From positions 124,001 through 188,000 of the forward strand of contig CAYLMK010000003.1 of assembly GCA_964384945.1 (NCBI GenBank): 64,000 nt of DNA, given 5' to 3'. This document shows positions 15,753-24,284 of the stretch, in pieces. The notes beneath the pieces were generated by a model, which had not been told where the DNA came from, ran no database searches, and was given only the letters and a program-made list of their open reading frames with translations. The stretch's first letter is position 1; the number at the start of each line of letters is the position of its first letter. Origin of the DNA: S015-6 sp964384945. Lineage in GTDB: Bacteria > Desulfobacterota > DSWW01. A program made the position numbers and the translations under genes.

Positions 15753-18329
15753 TTAGAAGAAAGGAAAATTCCCGTAGTTGGGCAGGGGCAGCCCCAGCCT
15801 CTTCGCCTCTTCGATGCGCGGGATGTTGCCCACCTTCTTGATGATGAACCCGAGATTCCGGGCGACGGCATCCTCGGTCACCGGTTCGGCCTCGAGGTAG
15901 CCGTCGGCCGCGGCCGCCGAGAACAGGGCCTCGCCGACCGAAGTCCGCACGACCGTGTGGGACCGCTGCGCACCCGGCTTGTGGAAGCCGGTCCCGTCCA
16001 CTTCGTCGCCGCTCGAAATGTCGGAAACCTCGTTCGCCCAGTCGTAGCAAATCCGGCAACGGGGGTGATCGTAGATGGCCCCCAGGATGACGTATTCCTG
16101 GAGCAGGGGCATGGACCTCTTCTCTCCGCTCCGGGTCACGGCGCAGAACTGCCCCGGAAAGGGGACCTCGCTCGTGTCCCGCCATCCGATGGAGGCGATC
16201 TCCTCTGCCTTCAGGCCCAGGGCCTGGATCATCGTGTCCGTGCCCTCGGGGTAGAAGTTGAACGCGCAGTTGTGCCCGATGGCGTACCGGATCCTCGCGC
16301 CGATCTGGGTCCTCAAGTACTTGTTGGTTCCTGTCTGGATCTTGCGGACCGCGTGGATGTGGCAGGGGCTTCCCACCACGGCCAGCCTCTCGAATCCCTT
16401 TTCCACAACCGCCCGGCGCAGGATCGACAGGAGGCCGCCCGGAACGAGCATGTACTTGGTCTTCTGGCTCTTGACGAGGTCCTCACGGCACGTGGCGATC
16501 ATGGGCGCAGGCCGCAGGGGATTCTCCTCGCTCATGGAGGTGACAAGGGCCGCATCGATCAGCCCCTTGTCGAAGGCATACATCAGCAGGGCCGTGATGA
16601 CGCCGCCGCTCGTCGCGTTTCGCCGGACCGCGGGGTCCGTTGCGTGAGCCGCATAGCAGGCGATGTGGATGCCGATGCGCTTCTCGTCCGGCCTTCGGGC
16701 CCGGCCGGATATCCTGCGGTCGAGTTCCTGTATGCGAATCTCTTTCCCGGGACAGGCCTGGTAGCAGCTTCCGCACCCCCCGCAGGCGCCGGTCAACTCC
16801 GGGACGACCCCGTTCATGGCGACCGACTCGTTCGGGCAGACGCCGATGCAGGCGCCGCAGGCCGTGCACAACCCCTTGCTGATCACCTCGCCATAGAGCA
16901 GGCTGGCGAAGCTTCCGCACCGCAGGCATCGGCCCGCCTCGGCCACAGCCGCCTCGGTGGAAAACCCGAGCTCCACGGGAAGGAAGTTGCCCTTGCGGTG
17001 CTCCGGCGGCAACTCCGGCATCGGATTGCGCCCCCGCGGGTTTCGCACCTCCTTGGGCAGATCCGGAGCATGGCGGACCATCTGCACGGATTGCACTCGC
17101 GTTCCTCGCAAGTGGGCGTCGATGTGTGCCGCTGCACGCTTTCCGGCGCCGATCGCCTCCACCACGCTCGATGTGCCGGTCACCACATCCCCTCCGGCGA
17201 ATACGTTCGGCAGACCGGTTCGCAGCGTGGAGGGATCGACCGAGGGCATCCCCCGGCGGGACACCTCGATCCCTTTCGGCCACGGGATCTCCGCCGGCTC
17301 TTCCCCGATAGCGATGATGACCGTGTCCACCTCGATGCGGAATTCCGAGCCCTCCAACGAAACGGGCGTCTTCCGGCCGAGTTCGTCCGGTGCGCCCTGC
17401 CGGGTTCGCACCAGCTCCACGCCTCGGGCGCGGCCGTCTTCCCCCACAAAGCGGGTCGGCCTCACCGAAAACTGAAAGACCGCCCCCTCCATTTCCGCCT
17501 GTTTGAGAAACTCCGGGTCGGCGGGCGATTCCTTTCTCGGAAGGATGGAGAAGGCCTGTACTTCGGCCCCGAGCCGCAGGGCGACGCGCGCCGCCTCCAC
17601 GGCCGCGTTCCCCCCTCCGATGATCGCAACGTTCCTGCCCGGGTTCACAGGATGTCCCAGGCAGACGTCCCTGAGGAAATCCAAGGCGTAGAGCACCCCG
17701 GCGAGATCCTCACCCGGAACCCCGAGCGTGCGGTTGCGGTGCGCACCGGTGGCGACAAAGAAGGCCTTGAACCCCTCGGTCTGCAGGTCTTCGAAAGTAA
17801 AATCCCTTCCAAAGGCGGCGTTCGTACGAATCGTGACCCCCAGATCCCGGATGTAGCCGATGTCCGCGTCGAGCTCCTCCCGCGGCAACCGGTAGGCGGG
17901 AAGGCAGACGCGCAGTTTGCCCCCGGGTTCGGGCATCGCCTCAAAAACCGTGACCGGATACCCTCTGCGCGCAAGGAAGTAGGCTGCGGACAGTCCCGCA
18001 GGCCCGGATCCGATCACGGCGACCTTTTCTTCATGCTCCGCGGGGACCGGCCCGGCCCCGCAGGCGCCCGCCTCCATCCCCCGCCGGGCGGCGTAAAGCT
18101 TGAGCGCATTGATCGCCACGGGCTCGTCGATGCGGCCCCGCTCGCACTCGGCCTCGCACGGTCGCGTGCACACCCTGCCGCAGACCGAGGGAAAGGGGTT
18201 GTCCTCCCGGATCACGGCCAGCGCCTCTTCGACCTGACCGCCCGCGATGAGCGAGATGTATTCCTGAACATTGATGCCTGCCGGGCAGGCCACGCGGCAT
18301 GGCGGTGCCAGCTTGTACATGCTCCCCAC
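15753..18329 (-). CDS. GltD-like flavoprotein fused to two ferredoxin clusters and FrhB
   Basis: Single chain of 858 residues with three parts. Residues 1-405 resemble the small subunit of glutamate synthase (NADPH:acceptor oxidoreductase): an N-terminal Fe-S region (Cys11, 15, 50, 54, 58, 62), FAD site VIGSGPAGLSAA near 105, NAD(P) site IIGGGNAAVEAA near 236 and FAGGDVVTG near 378. Residues 488-526 carry two [4Fe-4S] motifs (CTACGACIGVCP and CGGCGSCYQACP). Residues 555-858 match FrhB, the F420/flavin-binding hydrogenase beta subunit (TSGGVITALL, VVGSPCHIHAV, CRICYDWANEVSDIS). Inference: NAD(P)H, ferredoxin and flavin couple in one polypeptide that feeds the HdrD-like partner or the BCR-like pair. 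Confidence 0.88.
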   Translation of the reverse strand: MGSMYKLAPPCRVACPAGINVQEYISLIAGGQVEEALAVIREDNPFPSVCGRVCTRPCEAECERGRIDEPVAINALKLYAARRGMEAGACGAGPVPAEHEEKVAVIGSGPAGLSAAYFLARRGYPVTVFEAMPEPGGKLRVCLPAYRLPREELDADIGYIRDLGVTIRTNAAFGRDFTFEDLQTEGFKAFFVATGAHRNRTLGVPGEDLAGVLYALDFLRDVCLGHPVNPGRNVAIIGGGNAAVEAARVALRLGAEVQAFSILPRKESPADPEFLKQAEMEGAVFQFSVRPTRFVGEDGRARGVELVRTRQGAPDELGRKTPVSLEGSEFRIEVDTVIIAIGEEPAEIPWPKGIEVSRRGMPSVDPSTLRTGLPNVFAGGDVVTGTSSVVEAIGAGKRAAAHIDAHLRGTRVQSVQMVRHAPDLPKEVRNPRGRNPMPELPPEHRKGNFLPVELGFSTEAAVAEAGRCLRCGSFASLLYGEVISKGLCTACGACIGVCPNESVAMNGVVPELTGACGGCGSCYQACPGKEIRIQELDRRISGRARRPDEKRIGIHIACYAAHATDPAVRRNATSGGVITALLMYAFDKGLIDAALVTSMSEENPLRPAPMIATCREDLVKSQKTKYMLVPGGLLSILRRAVVEKGFERLAVVGSPCHIHAVRKIQTGTNKYLRTQIGARIRYAIGHNCAFNFYPEGTDTMIQALGLKAEEIASIGWRDTSEVPFPGQFCAVTRSGEKRSMPLLQEYVILGAIYDHPRCRICYDWANEVSDISSGDEVDGTGFHKPGAQRSHTVVRTSVGEALFSAAAADGYLEAEPVTEDAVARNLGFIIKKVGNIPRIEEAKRLGLPLPNYGNFPFF

Positions 18330-18474
18330 TCCATTTTATGTCCGTTTGGAAAAGGATAGGGGCAAGAAGAGAGACGTGTCAAATACGGGGGTCTCTGCGA
18401 GGCCGCTGTTGTTCACCGCATGTTCTTCGCCTCGGACCCGAGGGATGGATGCACTCGCCGAGGGATTCATCAAA

Positions 18475-20010
18475 TCATTTTACAACGAAGTACTCTCCGT
18501 GCCCGGCGTACTTCTCTCGCAGGAGCCTCTTGAGAACCTTGCCGGATGCACTGGTCGGCAGGGCCTTCTCGATGATGACGGCCTTCGGACACTTGTAATC
18601 GGCCAGGTTCTCTCTGCAGAAGGATTTCAGTTCCTCCTCCGCGATCGCCTCGCCCGCCTTCGGGACAACCACGGCCACAACGGCTTCCCCCCAGACCGCA
18701 TGGGGCACCCCGATGACCGCGGCCTGGGAAACCTTTGGGCATCCATAGATCACGTTTTCCACCTCGGCCGGGTACACGTTCAGTCCCCCGCTGACGAGCA
18801 TATCCTTGGCCCGGTCCACAATGTAGAAATAGCCTTCTTCGTCGACCCTCGCCAGGTCGCCCGTACGCAGCCACCCGTCCCGCACAGCGCTCGCGGTTGC
18901 TTCCCGATTGTTCCAGTATTCGCGCATCACCGTGGGGCCCCTCAGGATGATCTCGCCGACTTCACCCGGCGGAACGGACCGACCCTCCGGGCACACCGCA
19001 CGCACGTCATTCCACAAAAGCGGGAGGTATCCCCCGGCTTTGGCGGCTGCCTGGTCAGGGGGCAGGTACATATTGAACCCACCCCCCTCGGTCAGGCCGT
19101 ACCCTGCGGTAAAGGGAACCCCCTTCTCCCGGTAGATCCTCAGCAGGCTCAACGGAACAGGGGCCCCGCCACAGAGGATCAATCGCATGGAGCTGAAATC
19201 CCCATCCCTGAACCCGGCCTCGTCCGCAACAAGCTTCCACAGTGTAGGCACCCCACAACTCACCGTGATCCTTTCGCCTTGAATCAAATCCAGGCTGCGG
19301 GAAGGAACAAAATCCTTTTCGAGGTAGATCGTGCCCCCGGCATGAAAGATCGGCATGGACAGCGGGATCAGGGCGCCCGTGAAGCAAAGGGGCAACTGAA
19401 GCAGGAACCTGTCCCGATGGCTGTGGCCGAAGGCGGTCATCATGTTGTGCGTCACCGCCAGGATGCTCAGCTGTGTCAGCACGGCCCCCTTGGGAAACCC
19501 AGTCGTCCCGGAGGTGTAGAGGATCGCAAAATCGTCTTCCCAACCCGCCTGTTCGAGCGGTTCCTCCGGGCTCTGTGCTTCACCGAGTGTTTCAACCTCA
19601 CCCCTGTCCAGGTTGACCAGGGGAATCCCGGGCGCCTCCGCCTGCAACGGCTTCAAGGCGGGCAGGAACGAGTTCTCGGTAAAAACCAGTTTCGGCGAAC
19701 TGTCTTTCGCGATGTGCGCGATTTCCCTCCCCGTAAGGCGGACGTTGAAGGGCACGAAACGCGCACCCACTTTGGAGCAGGCAAATGCAATCTCGTAATA
19801 AGTCGTGCAATTCGTCAGGAGGCAGCCGACGCGGTCCCCTCGCTTGACTCCGAATTCTTCCCTCAAGGCGCGCGAGACCCTGTTGATACTCTCGTTCAGC
19901 CGCCTGTAGCTGACCCGACTGCCCTGGAAGACGACCGCATCCTTCTCCGGATTCACCCGGCTCCACCAAGAGATCCATCGACCCATGTTCCCGCAGTACA
20001 CGGCAGGCAT
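18475..20010 (-). CDS. AMP-forming acyl-CoA synthetase (ligase 2)
   Basis: ANL-superfamily acyl-CoA ligase of up to 511 residues. It has the P-loop ILYTSGTTGFPKG, GYGLTEGGG, the LRTGDLARVDEEGY hinge region and the catalytic Lys segment LPTSASGKVLKRL. The ATG at 20010 has AAGGAG directly against it, while an in-frame GTG at 20001 sits 9 bases after the same AAGGAG, so initiation at 20001 is the better-spaced alternative. It lies between the Cys-rich Fe-S gene and the GltD-FrhB fusion, implying that the compound handled by this run is activated to a CoA ester. Confidence 0.9.
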   Translation of the reverse strand: MPAVYCGNMGRWISWWSRVNPEKDAVVFQGSRVSYRRLNESINRVSRALREEFGVKRGDRVGCLLTNCTTYYEIAFACSKVGARFVPFNVRLTGREIAHIAKDSSPKLVFTENSFLPALKPLQAEAPGIPLVNLDRGEVETLGEAQSPEEPLEQAGWEDDFAILYTSGTTGFPKGAVLTQLSILAVTHNMMTAFGHSHRDRFLLQLPLCFTGALIPLSMPIFHAGGTIYLEKDFVPSRSLDLIQGERITVSCGVPTLWKLVADEAGFRDGDFSSMRLILCGGAPVPLSLLRIYREKGVPFTAGYGLTEGGGFNMYLPPDQAAAKAGGYLPLLWNDVRAVCPEGRSVPPGEVGEIILRGPTVMREYWNNREATASAVRDGWLRTGDLARVDEEGYFYIVDRAKDMLVSGGLNVYPAEVENVIYGCPKVSQAAVIGVPHAVWGEAVVAVVVPKAGEAIAEEELKSFCRENLADYKCPKAVIIEKALPTSASGKVLKRLLREKYAGHGEYFVVK

Positions 20011-20065
20011 CTCCTTCTTGAGCGTTCACGCAATGTGTGCCGTAGGAGTAACACAGCGGTCCCGG

Positions 20066-21148
20066 TCAGGAATCGAGTTTCAGGTCAATGCCTCGAGCAA
20101 CCGCCTTCTGCATGAACACCTCCATCATGCTTCCCGGGGGTCGTTCCTGCTCCGGTTCGGGCCTCCGGACGAGCGCAATCGCCTCGGCGGGGCAGGTCGG
20201 CGCGCACACGCCGCACCCGATGCACCGCTCGCGAAGCACGCGGTAAACCCCATCCTGTTCCCGGATGGCTTCCATCGGGCATCGCTCCTCCGCACAGACC
20301 CCGCATCCCGTGCATCTTTCCTGCTCCACCACGGCCACGAAATTGCTTCGGGCGATGATGTGAGGCGTGTTGAACTGCTTCAGGGCCCGCAAGACCACGC
20401 AGCAGCAGGGGCAGCAGTTGCAGAAGAACATGACCGGCTCCCTCTCCGCGTTGTAGGTCACGTGGACCAAGCCCGCCTTCTCGGCGTCGGCCATGGCCTG
20501 CAAGGCTTCCTGCTTCGAGACAAGCCGACCCCTCGGGTATCTGTCAAAGGCCCCCTCTTCGGTGGAGAACATGAGGCAGGTCTCCAGCGGATACTTGCAC
20601 GGGCGGCCGGTCAGGGCCATCTCGTTCCGGCAGATGCACTCGGTCAACTGGAAGGACTTCGCCTCTTCGAGCATTCCGCGTATGTCCTCGTAGCGGAACA
20701 CCTTCAAGTCCGCCCTGATCTCGGTGCTCACCGGAATCGTGCGGCCCAGGGCGGGCGCGTGTCGGCCCACGGCGCGGATAACCGTCGGATAGTATTCTTC
20801 ACACAGTTCCGCCAACTCCTTGTCCATGCGCTCCGACTGGAATTCATAGATGCCGGGCAGGAAGGGGAACAGGGCGTACAACTGCCTGCCGAACAACTTG
20901 AAGGAACCGATCTGCCCCTTGGCCGCCATGTTGTCCAGGACCGCCTGCATCTCGTCCACCGGCCTGCCAAGCCGCTCGGCCACTTGCTCGACCGTCTCCG
21001 GCACGGGCCTCATCTTCAAGGCCATCTCCGCCTCTTCGGGCGAGAAGATCTTTCGAAGGATCTTCAACTCCACGCCGCTCCCTGTGGCCGGATAGCCGGT
21101 CGGCATCTCGTCCAGACGCTTTGCAAGCCGCTCGAACACGTCGGTCAT
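20066..21148 (-). CDS. Multi-cluster Fe-S protein with CxCCxCCC motif, copy 1
   Basis: Protein of 360 residues. Residues 50-95 look like a winged-helix segment (PETVEQVAERLGRPVDEM). A Cys group follows at 171, 173, 184 and 191, then the unusual run CNCCPCCC (243-250), then two standard ferredoxin clusters (279/282/285/290 and 309/312/315/319). The ferredoxin part should carry low-potential electrons; the CNCCPCCC ligand set may bind another cluster, but this is inference. The gene precedes the BCR-like pair product-wise in the same leftward run and may be its electron donor. The start at 21148 has AGGAGGAC upstream. A paralogue is at 42301-43356. Confidence 0.82.
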   Translation of the reverse strand: MTDVFERLAKRLDEMPTGYPATGSGVELKILRKIFSPEEAEMALKMRPVPETVEQVAERLGRPVDEMQAVLDNMAAKGQIGSFKLFGRQLYALFPFLPGIYEFQSERMDKELAELCEEYYPTVIRAVGRHAPALGRTIPVSTEIRADLKVFRYEDIRGMLEEAKSFQLTECICRNEMALTGRPCKYPLETCLMFSTEEGAFDRYPRGRLVSKQEALQAMADAEKAGLVHVTYNAEREPVMFFCNCCPCCCVVLRALKQFNTPHIIARSNFVAVVEQERCTGCGVCAEERCPMEAIREQDGVYRVLRERCIGCGVCAPTCPAEAIALVRRPEPEQERPPGSMMEVFMQKAVARGIDLKLDS

Positions 21149-21254
21149 CTTTCTGTCCTCCTCTGGATTCCTACCCGGCCGCACCGGGCAATTGCGGGCG
21201 CCTCCCACCTTGCCGGCGCGGATCGTGAACAGCCGGGGAGCCGAACCGGCACAG

Positions 21255-22568
21255 CTACAGGGAAGGCAGCACCTGGTTCTCGAGGAAGTCCGCGACCTGA
21301 TCACGAATGGTGTCGATGGACACGGGTCTTGGATCCTGCACGTCGATTTCCACCAGCAGGAGGGGCTTCTCCCGTTCCCGGCACGCATCACGCACGAATC
21401 CGTGAATCGCCTGGCCGTGTTTGCAGGGTATGTGGGCCGTCACGATCACGGCGTCTATGTTCCAGCCCTCGATGGCAGCGACCATGTCGTCCACGAAGAA
21501 CTCGTAAGGCCCTCGGTACTGGCGGGCCATGCAAGTATTCATCATCTTCCAGGCGTAATCCCTGACGATCGACTCCGGCGTGCTCGGATCGATCAGGGTC
21601 GCCGTGGCGTGCCCGAAAAACGTGAGGGCCGTAATGGCCTTGTATTCGTCCTCCAGCCAATCATGGATCCCCACGTCATAGACTGGGTCGGGGTTGTACA
21701 ACAAGAGGCGGACCTTTTCCTCTTCCAGAGCCCCTTTTTTCGCTGCAACCAGCTTCCTGGCATCCTGCGCGATGAACCTGCAAATGTCGCGGAAATACGG
21801 GGTTCCCGATGCAATCGTGAAAAACAGGAACTGAAAGAACTGGAGCTTGCCCGGATGCGGGCAAGGCGAGAGTTTCCTCATTTCTGTCTCTTCGAGGAAG
21901 AGCTCCACCGCCTCGTTGGCATGGCGAATGTGCTCTCGGCATCGGTCCCAGTCCATCTTCGTCCCCAGGACCTCTTCGATCCTCCGGATCATCTTCCAGA
22001 TGTGCCGGCTGTAGAGTTCCACTCCCCGTTCATCGTGCCAGTAGGGCATTTCACAATAGAAGACGGGCGCGTCGATGAGTCTCGTCAGGATCTGGTAGGC
22101 ACTCAAAGCGGAGTCACAAGGCGTAGTGGGTGTAACAACCATGTCCACCGGCGGCTGCACCTCCTCGAGAACACAACCGAGAAAACCGCTGTCCGTCGCA
22201 CAGATGTCCGGAGGCAGGCCGACGTTCCTTGCCGCATCGATGTACGGGGCAAGGCCTTCCGGCTCCACGACGGGCAGGAGCCCGCAGAGGGTCTCCGTCA
22301 TGTACGGGTGAACATTTTCAAAACCGAAGAAGAGTTCCGGAAACAGGAGAAACTCGTGCCAGATGATCTTTTTCCCCTGGTCCACGGCGGCGAAGAGGTC
22401 GTTTATGTAATGCTCGGCCGCTCGCATTACCTGGACCACACACGCATCCCTCGGGTCCCCGACAGCCTCCATCGCCTCGACCATACTCTTGAGTGCCAGG
22501 AGATGGTCGTTGAAGATCTGGCTGAACTTCTCACGGTTGAAGCCTACCCGGCCTCCCATGGGCAGCAT
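21255..22568 (-). CDS. 2-hydroxyacyl-CoA dehydratase / benzoyl-CoA reductase family subunit (first of pair, HgdB/BcrC-like)
   Basis: Protein of 437 residues matching one of the two homologous subunits of 2-hydroxyacyl-CoA dehydratases and class I benzoyl-CoA reductases. Typical parts are LPPDICATDSGFLGC (Cys123, Cys132), TPTTPCDS (Cys151), EMPYWHDERG and the late HIPCKHGQAIHGFV block. In the family, conserved cysteines hold a [4Fe-4S] cluster in each subunit and electrons arrive from an ATP-driven activator. It begins 9 bases after the stop of the partner gene. No activator ATPase of the BcrA/HgdC type is in the window. The reaction, reductive dearomatisation or dehydration, cannot be decided from sequence. 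Confidence 0.85.
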   Translation of the reverse strand: MLPMGGRVGFNREKFSQIFNDHLLALKSMVEAMEAVGDPRDACVVQVMRAAEHYINDLFAAVDQGKKIIWHEFLLFPELFFGFENVHPYMTETLCGLLPVVEPEGLAPYIDAARNVGLPPDICATDSGFLGCVLEEVQPPVDMVVTPTTPCDSALSAYQILTRLIDAPVFYCEMPYWHDERGVELYSRHIWKMIRRIEEVLGTKMDWDRCREHIRHANEAVELFLEETEMRKLSPCPHPGKLQFFQFLFFTIASGTPYFRDICRFIAQDARKLVAAKKGALEEEKVRLLLYNPDPVYDVGIHDWLEDEYKAITALTFFGHATATLIDPSTPESIVRDYAWKMMNTCMARQYRGPYEFFVDDMVAAIEGWNIDAVIVTAHIPCKHGQAIHGFVRDACREREKPLLLVEIDVQDPRPVSIDTIRDQVADFLENQVLPSL

Positions 22569-22577
22569 CCTTTCTAC

Positions 22578-23732
22578 CTACTCGAGGCTTTCCAGGAAGG
22601 CCTGGACCCGTGTCCGCATCTGCCCCAGCCCCCCCCGCATGTATTCCCGCTCCAGCCAAAGGGTGGGTATCCCCTCTTGCCTTGCCTCGATGTCCGTGAT
22701 CACCCGCTCGGCACCCCACAACTGACAGAAGACCATTCTCTCCCCGACGATCCCATCGACCCTCCATTGACGCACGATTTCCTTGAGCCGATCCTGTCTC
22801 CCGTCCGGATCCATCACACGGGGGCAGGACCAACGCTCATAGTATCTCCTTGCGAGCGCCTCGGAGGGCTCCATGGAAATCGATTCGTCCACGAGGTCCC
22901 AGAACATCCGGGCACCGAAGCAGAGCCCGTCGGCCACCACGAGGCCGCCCTGCTCCTCGATCACCTTCACCCATTCCGGGTCATCCAGTTCACTGCCGTA
23001 AAGAAACAGCCTCTTGCGATGTTCGGGGTCGGCCGCGCGACCCTCGAGCGCGCCCAGGAGTGCTTCCAGGCAAGAATTGAACTCCTCTTTCGGCATGCAC
23101 GTGGACGCAACGGTGATGCCGAGCGTCTCCGCACCGGTCACCGGAGGCTGATCCGACTTTCGTAGCTCGTAGAGCTGCCGAAGCATCCGCCTCGATCTAT
23201 TCGTTTCCCGGATGGCCCTGCGAAGCGTCTCCGCCGTGATTTCCGCTCCGAAACTCTTTCGCAGATTCTGTCTCAGGCGCTCCAGTTCCTCCCCATAATA
23301 CCTCAAGGAGAGCTCGTCCGAGGGAACCCTCGGGGCAGCGACAAAATCCACGAAGAACATCCCTTCCCTGGCGCGCTCCCGGAACACGACGGATCGAAAT
23401 ACATCGCAAACGCGGCGCATCTGATCGCAGCCGTTGGTCCCCACGAACCCGTCGAGAAAGTCATACCTGCCTCGCAGGGCCTCGTCGATCACATGGCGGC
23501 AGTAAGAGCAGTTCAAGTACGTTGTGTATCGGTCCGCCTCGCTCGTCTCCCGGCTCTCGGGGGCCCGGATTCGATAGGGAAGCATCCCGGCGGCCAGGAT
23601 CATCTCCTCCGGAACACTGGTGCACACGTAGCCGATGATCTTCCCGCCCTGCTCTTTCCAGCGCCTCATCGCGTCGTTGTAGGTTGTCGCAGTCGCATCC
23701 AGAAAAGGACCGAGTTCTTCCATGGCCGCCAT
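22578..23732 (-). CDS. 2-hydroxyacyl-CoA dehydratase / benzoyl-CoA reductase family subunit (second of pair)
   Basis: Protein of 384 residues. The N-terminal block has YVCTSVPEEMILAAGMLPYRI (Cys37 and the PEE/AAG signature), then Cys75, Cys78, Cys102 and Cys109. Later blocks ASTCMPKEEFNS, VADGLCFGARM and MVFCQLWG are in the usual order for the D-component family. It pairs with the gene at 21255-22568 to form the probable heterodimer. Spacing of 90 bases to the SCP2 gene upstream and 9 bases to its partner indicates one transcript. Confidence 0.85.
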   Translation of the reverse strand: MAAMEELGPFLDATATTYNDAMRRWKEQGGKIIGYVCTSVPEEMILAAGMLPYRIRAPESRETSEADRYTTYLNCSYCRHVIDEALRGRYDFLDGFVGTNGCDQMRRVCDVFRSVVFRERAREGMFFVDFVAAPRVPSDELSLRYYGEELERLRQNLRKSFGAEITAETLRRAIRETNRSRRMLRQLYELRKSDQPPVTGAETLGITVASTCMPKEEFNSCLEALLGALEGRAADPEHRKRLFLYGSELDDPEWVKVIEEQGGLVVADGLCFGARMFWDLVDESISMEPSEALARRYYERWSCPRVMDPDGRQDRLKEIVRQWRVDGIVGERMVFCQLWGAERVITDIEARQEGIPTLWLEREYMRGGLGQMRTRVQAFLESLE

Positions 23733-23822
23733 TCCTGACTTGCCTTGGGACGCGCGCCTTCCCGAAACGAATCCGCCCGTTCGAGGCTTCCCGCCCGCCC
23801 GGCCGTAACGCAGGCGAGCCCA

Positions 23823-24272
23823 CTACGGCTGTTCGTCCGGAAACCGCGCATCGATCTGTGTGGAGTTGTGCATCATCCTCAGCGCAAACTTCACTTGCTT
23901 GAGCAGCTTGAGCTGACTGCCCTTCACCAGCTTCACCCTCCGGCTCATCAATGCCCGCAGCGGTTCCTGCCGGCCTGTCACGACCTCCTTCCAGGCGCTG
24001 TATTTCCCGGCGATGATGTATTCGACGTCCGGTCGTTCGTCGGCCGAGGCCAGGGCCATCGCCTCCTTGAAGTCCCCGCGGTCAGGCCAGCAGAACAGAT
24101 ATGCCGTATGGTCCAGTTTTCCCGGTTCCGCGTCGATCTGAAAGACGAGCTTGCCGGAAAAGTCCGAACAGGCATCCTGAAATTCCGGGTCCAGGTTACA
24201 GATCCTCTGAAGTTCCTTGATCCATTCGTCGCTCGGGTAAGGCACAGCCTTTCTTGCGTTCGATGCGCTCAT
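23823..24272 (-). CDS. SCP2 sterol-binding domain protein
   Basis: Small soluble protein of 149 residues resembling the SCP-2 fold, which holds a lipid or sterol-like acyl chain in a hydrophobic tunnel. Visible are the KLVFQIDAEPG strand region, the AWKEVVTGRQEPLRALMSRRVKLVKGS helix region (given here in outline) and a helical C-terminus. SCP2-like proteins of this sort are frequent in gene clusters for steroid and other lipid catabolism. It lies 12 bases downstream of the second DUF1329 gene. Ligand is unknown. Confidence 0.75.
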   Translation of the reverse strand: MSASNARKAVPYPSDEWIKELQRICNLDPEFQDACSDFSGKLVFQIDAEPGKLDHTAYLFCWPDRGDFKEAMALASADERPDVEYIIAGKYSAWKEVVTGRQEPLRALMSRRVKLVKGSQLKLLKQVKFALRMMHNSTQIDARFPDEQP

Positions 24273-24284
24273 CTCACCCCGCCC

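Noticed and set aside
15630..18359. A long plus-strand open frame opposite the GltD-FrhB fusion
   Set aside because: Shadow of the real gene; the minus strand holds clear FAD, NAD(P) and Fe-S motifs.
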